Assembly (NCBI GenBank): GCA_023458595.1
Contig: JAEWYT010000049.1
Span: 1 to 64,000 of the forward strand
Direction of reading: 5' to 3'
DNA from: Pseudomonadota bacterium
Lineage (GTDB): Bacteria; Pseudomonadota; Alphaproteobacteria; Rhizobiales; Tepidamorphaceae
Length of the DNA stretch: 64,000 nt
Part shown: positions 58,803 through 64,000 of the stretch, in pieces
Position numbering within the stretch: the stretch's first letter is position 1
Layout: each line of letters starts with the position of its first letter
Translations under genes and position numbers: made by a program
Notes under the pieces: model-generated
Databases searched by the model: none
What the model saw: the letters and a program-made list of their open reading frames with translations, nothing else
What the model was told of the DNA's origin: nothing

Positions 58803-59402
58803 ATGGAAGTCATCCTTCTCGAGCGCATCGCCAAACTCGGCCAGATGGGCGACGTCGTGCGCGTGCGCGACGGTTTCGCGCGCAATTACCTGCTGCCGCA
58901 GAAGAAGGCGCTGCGCGCCACCGAGGCCAACCGCAAGCAGTTCGACGCCCAGCGCGCCCAGCTCGAGGCCCGCAACCTCGAGCTCAAGACCGAGGCCGAA
59001 GCGGTCGCCGCCAAGCTCGACGGCCAGTCGGTCGTGCTGATCCGCCAGGCCAGCGAGCGCGGGCAGCTCTACGGCTCCGTGTCGAGCCGCGACATCGCCG
59101 AGGCGCTGACCGAAGCGGGCTTCTCCGTCGCCCGCGGCCAGATCGTGCTCAACGCCCCGATCAAGACGCTCGGCCTGACCGAGGTGCCGGTGCGCCTGCA
59201 TCCGGAAGTCGAGGCGAAGGTCGCCGTCAACGCCGCCCGTTCCGCCGAGGAGGCGGAGCGCCAGGCCCGCGGCGAGGACGTGACGATCGAGGCCGAGGAC
59301 GCCGAGGAGACGGAGTCCGAGACCTTCTTCGAGGAAGGCGCCGGCGCCGAGGCCGAGGAAGGCGCCGAAGAGGCGGCCGAGGCCACCGAGGAACCCCGAT
59401 AG
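58803..59402 (+). CDS. rplI: 50S ribosomal protein L9 with acidic C-terminal extension
   Basis: 199 residues; the canonical L9 (MEVILLERIAKLGQMGDVVRVRDGFARNYLLPQKKAL and the C-terminal domain with GQLYGSVSSRDIAEAL) occupies about 150. The last 45 or so are very acidic (EAEDAEETESETFFEEG, EAEEGAEEAAEATEE). Third gene of rpsF-rpsR-rplI, after a 227-bp gap. Confidence 0.97.
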   Translation: MEVILLERIAKLGQMGDVVRVRDGFARNYLLPQKKALRATEANRKQFDAQRAQLEARNLELKTEAEAVAAKLDGQSVVLIRQASERGQLYGSVSSRDIAEALTEAGFSVARGQIVLNAPIKTLGLTEVPVRLHPEVEAKVAVNAARSAEEAERQARGEDVTIEAEDAEETESETFFEEGAGAEAEEGAEEAAEATEEPR

Positions 59403-59518
59403 CGACAGCTCGGCGGCCCGGAAAATCCGGCCGCCGATTTTCGTCCCCCCGATTGAACCCGGACGCGGCTTGGTGCTTTAATTGCAAGTCGCAGTCTGGA
59501 TCGGGTTTATCGGGGGAT

Positions 59519-60772
59519 ATGAGCAGTCTGCTTCACTACGCGATGTCGAAGGTCGCGAAGGACGGTGACCTGCACGTCACCGACCATCGCGGCATCACGC
59601 ACGTTTACGGCGACGGCACGGGCGAGCCGGTCCATGTCCGCTTCACGACGGCGGCCGCCGAGGTCCGCGTGCTGACCAATCCCGAGCTGAAGCTCGGGGA
59701 AGCCTACATGGACGGCACCTTCGTCGTCGAAAAGGGCACGATCTACGACTTCCTCGACATCGTGCTGCGCTACGACGATCCGGCGCACGTGCCGTGGTGG
59801 GTATTGGCCGAGCGCGGCTACCGCTACGTGACGCGCCGCGTCCGCCAGTTCAATCCGATCGGCAAGGCGAAGGCCAACGTCGCGCACCACTACGATCTCG
59901 ACGGGCGGATGTACGACCTGTTCCTGGACGCGGACCGGCAGTACTCCTGCGCCTATTTCGAGACCCCGACGGCGACGCTCGAGGAAGCGCAGCTCGCCAA
60001 GAAGCGCCACCTCGCCGCCAAGATGCAGATCGAGAAGGGCCAGCGCGTCCTGGACATCGGATCCGGCTGGGGCGGGCTCGGCCTCTATCTCGCCGAGACC
60101 AATCCGGTCTCCGTCGTCGGCGTGACGCTGAGCGAGGAACAGCTCGCGCTCTCCCGCTCGCGCGCCGAGAAGAAGGACATGGGCGACCGGGTCGACTTCC
60201 GCCTGCAGGACTACCGCACGCTCGAAGGCAAGTTCGAGCGGATCGTCTCCGTCGGCATGTTCGAGCACGTCGGCGTCGGGCACTATCGCGAATACTTCGA
60301 GAAGGTGCGCGACCTGCTGACGGACGACGGCATCATGGTGCTCCACTCGATCGGCCGCTTCGGACCGCCCGGCGAGACGAACTCGTGGATCCAGAAATAC
60401 ATTTTCCCCGGCGGCTACATCCCGTCCCTGTCGGAGGTGCTGCCGGTGATCGAGAAGACCGGCCTGTACGTCACCGACGTCGAGATCCTTCGGCTGCACT
60501 ACGCCGAGACGCTGAGGGAATGGCGGCGCCGGTTCATGGCGAATTGCGAGAAGGCCATGAGCCTCTACGACGAGCGCTTCTGTCGGATGTGGGAGTTCTA
60601 TCTAGCGGGCTCGGAGATCTCGTTCCGCAACCAGGGCATGATGAATTTCCAGATCCAGCTCTCGAAGAAGCTCGAGACCGTGCCGCTGACACGCAACTAC
60701 ATCGGCGACGCGGAAGAATCCCTGCGCAAGCGCGACGGCGCCCTGATTCCCCGCAAGGAAGCGGCGGAGTGA
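59519..60772 (+). CDS. cfa: Cyclopropane-fatty-acyl-phospholipid synthase
   Basis: 417 residues from the ATG at 59519. It methylenates unsaturated acyl chains of phospholipids using SAM. The N-terminal lipid-binding region has ELKLGEAYMDGTFVVEKGTIYDF. Catalytic core: NVAHHYDLDGRMYDLFLD, YSCAYFETPTATLEEAQLAK, RVLDIGSGWGGLGLYLAET (SAM), RIVSVGMFEHVGVGHYREYF, and KYIFPGGYIPSLSEV. Full length. It lies alone between rplI and dnaB. Confidence 0.95.
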   Translation: MSSLLHYAMSKVAKDGDLHVTDHRGITHVYGDGTGEPVHVRFTTAAAEVRVLTNPELKLGEAYMDGTFVVEKGTIYDFLDIVLRYDDPAHVPWWVLAERGYRYVTRRVRQFNPIGKAKANVAHHYDLDGRMYDLFLDADRQYSCAYFETPTATLEEAQLAKKRHLAAKMQIEKGQRVLDIGSGWGGLGLYLAETNPVSVVGVTLSEEQLALSRSRAEKKDMGDRVDFRLQDYRTLEGKFERIVSVGMFEHVGVGHYREYFEKVRDLLTDDGIMVLHSIGRFGPPGETNSWIQKYIFPGGYIPSLSEVLPVIEKTGLYVTDVEILRLHYAETLREWRRRFMANCEKAMSLYDERFCRMWEFYLAGSEISFRNQGMMNFQIQLSKKLETVPLTRNYIGDAEESLRKRDGALIPRKEAAE

Positions 60773-60884
60773 AAAATCAAGGCGCGCTCCGAGTGAATTC
60801 CTCCGACTGTTGATAAGGCGGAAATACGGGCAGAAACTCGGCCTGTGATTCGCGCGCGGTGCCGATTCACCATACTCCGAAAAG

Positions 60885-62377
<1,493 letters not shown>

Positions 62378-62381
<4 letters not shown>

Positions 62382-63523
62382 CCGGCCGCAAGCACGACTT
62401 CCCCGAGGATCACCAGGACTTCGAAGTCGCCGGCCGCCTCACCATCGACCTCGGCGCCATCAAGGCGAACTGGATGGCGCTCGCCCGCCGGGCCGAGCCC
62501 GCCGAGACTGCCGCCGTCGTCAAGGCGGACGCTTACGGCCTCGGCATCGAGCGCGTCGTGCCCGCGCTCGCGGAGGCGGGATGCCGGACGTTCTTCGTCG
62601 CGATCCTGTCGGAAGCCCGTCGCGTGCGCGCCGTCGCTCCCGACGCGACCGTCTACGTGCTCGAGGGGCTTGCCTACGGGGCGGCGTCCGTGTTCCGCGA
62701 CTTCGCGCTGCGCCCGGTGCTCGGCAGCCTCGAGGAGATCGACCACTGGGCCGCGCACTGTCGCGAATGGGGAAAGCCCCTGCCGGCCGCGATCCATGTC
62801 GACACGGGCATGACCCGGCTCGGCCTGACGCCCGACGAGGCGAAGGCGCTCTATGACGATCCATCGCATTTCGACCACTTCCGCCTCGCGCTGGTGATGA
62901 GCCACCTCGCCTGCGCCGATACGCCGGACCACCCGCTGAACCGCGAGCAGATCAGGCGGTTCGGGGAACTGCGCAAACACCTGCCCGACGCACCCGCCTC
63001 GCTCGCCAACTCGGCCGGGACGATCCTCGGCGGCGATTACCGGTTCGATCTGGCGCGGCCCGGCGTCGCGATCTACGGCGGCCGCGCCGTCGAGGGCATC
63101 CCCAATCCGATGCGTCCCGTCGTCACCGTCGAGGCGCGCGTCATCCGCATCCGCGAGGCGGCGGCCGGAACGCCTGTCGGCTACGGGGCGGCCGAGACGC
63201 TGAAACGCGACAGCCGGCTCGCGATCCTCTCGGCGGGCTACGCCGACGGCTATCTGCGCGCCGCCGGATCGTCGGACGAGCGCAGGGGCGCGGAGGCCAC
63301 CATCAACGGCAGGCCCGCCCCGGTGATCGGACGCATCTCGATGGACCTGATCGCCGTCGACATCACCGATTTCGCCGAAAATGACGTCAAAACAGGCGAT
63401 TACGTTGAATTGCTCGGAGACCGATTCACGGTCGACGACCTCGCGGAAAGGGCCGGCACGATCGGATACGAGGTGCTCACCAACCTCGGCCGGCGCTTCC
63501 GGCACGTCGTGAAGGGGGGCTGA
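62378..63523 (+). CDS. alr: Alanine racemase
   Basis: 381 residues from an ATG overlapping the dnaB stop. PLP enzyme making D-alanine for the cell wall. The PLP lysine is in AAVVKADAYGLGIERVVP, the catalytic tyrosine region is TPVGYGAAETLKRDSRLA, with IHVDTGMTRLGLTPDEA, FDLARPGVAIYGG and GRISMDLIAVDITDF. Complete; radA follows at once. Confidence 0.96.
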
Positions 63524-63524
63524 G

Positions 63525-64000
63525 GTGGCGCGGCGCTCGGCTCAATATGTCTGCCAGGCCTGCGGCGCGGTCAGCTCCAAGTGGACGGGCCGTTGCGAGG
63601 CCTGCGGCACATGGAACTCGCTCGTCGAGGAATCCGACGGCGGTCCGCTCGCCGCGCCGGGCCCGAAACCGGGCAAGGGCCGCGTCATCGACCTGCAGCC
63701 GCTCGCCGGCTCCACCGAGGACGCGCCGCGCACGCCGAGCGGGATCGGCGAGTTCGACCGGGTGACCGGCGGCGGCTTCGTGCGCGGCTCGGCCATCCTG
63801 ATCGGCGGCGATCCGGGCATCGGCAAGTCGACGCTGCTGATCCAGACGGCAGCGGCAGTCGCGGCGACGGGCAGGCGCGTCGTCTACGTCTCGGGCGAAG
63901 AGGCCATCGGCCAGATCAGGCTCAGAGCCGAACGACTGGCGCTCGGCGAGGCGGCAGTCGCGCTCGCCGCCGAGACCCGTATCGAGGACATCCTGGCGAC
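63525..64000 (+). CDS. radA: DNA repair protein RadA (3'-truncated by window edge)
   Basis: Starts at a GTG at 63525, one base after the alr stop, and runs off the window after 158 residues. A RecA-like branch-migration helicase. The N-terminal C4 zinc finger (YVCQACGAVSSKWTGRCEAC) and a Walker A (LIGGDPGIGKSTLLIQTA) followed by VVYVSGEEAIGQIRLRA are visible. The KNRFG and Lon-like parts lie beyond the window. Confidence 0.95.
   Translation, partial: MARRSAQYVCQACGAVSSKWTGRCEACGTWNSLVEESDGGPLAAPGPKPGKGRVIDLQPLAGSTEDAPRTPSGIGEFDRVTGGGFVRGSAILIGGDPGIGKSTLLIQTAAAVAATGRRVVYVSGEEAIGQIRLRAERLALGEAAVALAAETRIEDILA

Overview
The window is high-GC alphaproteobacterial chromosome, most likely order Hyphomicrobiales (Rhizobiales). 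The signs are the block aspS / MFS / rnd / ppx-ppk / hdaA / AI-2E / pgsA / DUF2066 / purM-purN, an S6 with an RGD-repeat tail, a chromosomal HdaA, and the run lptF-lptG-lptD-surA-pdxA-ksgA. The genus cannot be fixed from sequence alone.

Region 1 (1-8842) is the right-hand part of an integrated phage-like element whose left end lies outside the window. In order it carries: the C-terminus of a replicative helicase-like protein; a dense cluster of GTGAC iterons with an inverted repeat (candidate origin); a minus-strand zinc-ribbon protein; small unknown genes; an AT-rich cargo gene with a HEPN-like RNxxxH motif; a roughly 270-nt stretch of nested hairpins ending in a terminator (candidate structured RNA); an HTH protein; an HK97-type capsid gene, prohead protease and portal; two tandem SpoVG-like small genes; an AlpA/excisionase-like HTH; and a tyrosine integrase. 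It ends at a 48-nt duplicate of the 3' half of tRNA-Cys, the attachment site. No terminase, tail or lysis gene is visible. The order capsid-protease-portal is the reverse of ordinary HK97-like phages. The set looks like a capsid-forming phage satellite and is the most interesting part of the window.

Region 2 (8877-16407) resumes host DNA: a small membrane protein, tRNA-Asn, a photolyase, a CREST/ceramidase-like membrane protein, a CSS-EAL c-di-GMP phosphodiesterase, a family 2 glycosyltransferase and the MaeB malic enzyme. Region 3 (16508-32517) is a conserved housekeeping block: aspS, an MFS transporter, rnd, ppx/ppk (polyphosphate), hdaA (replication control), an AI-2E permease, pgsA (phospholipid), a DUF2066 protein and purM/purN. 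A BBE-type FAD oxidase and a divergent HxlR regulator sit inside this block. Region 4 (32524-41803) holds a molybdopterin oxidoreductase, ndk, DinB, small secreted proteins, an ABC-F ATPase, a methyltransferase/holC pair and pepA.

Region 5 (42042-49808) is one long coupled operon: the LPS export components LptF, LptG and LptD, the periplasmic chaperone SurA, PdxA and KsgA. Region 6 (49801-56333, minus strand) runs fabD, fabG, acpP, fabF, mltG, yicC, gmk: fatty-acid synthesis followed by cell-wall and nucleotide genes. Region 7 (56458-64000) has a Tat-lipoprotein nitroreductase, then rpsF-rpsR-rplI, cfa, dnaB, alr and the start of radA.
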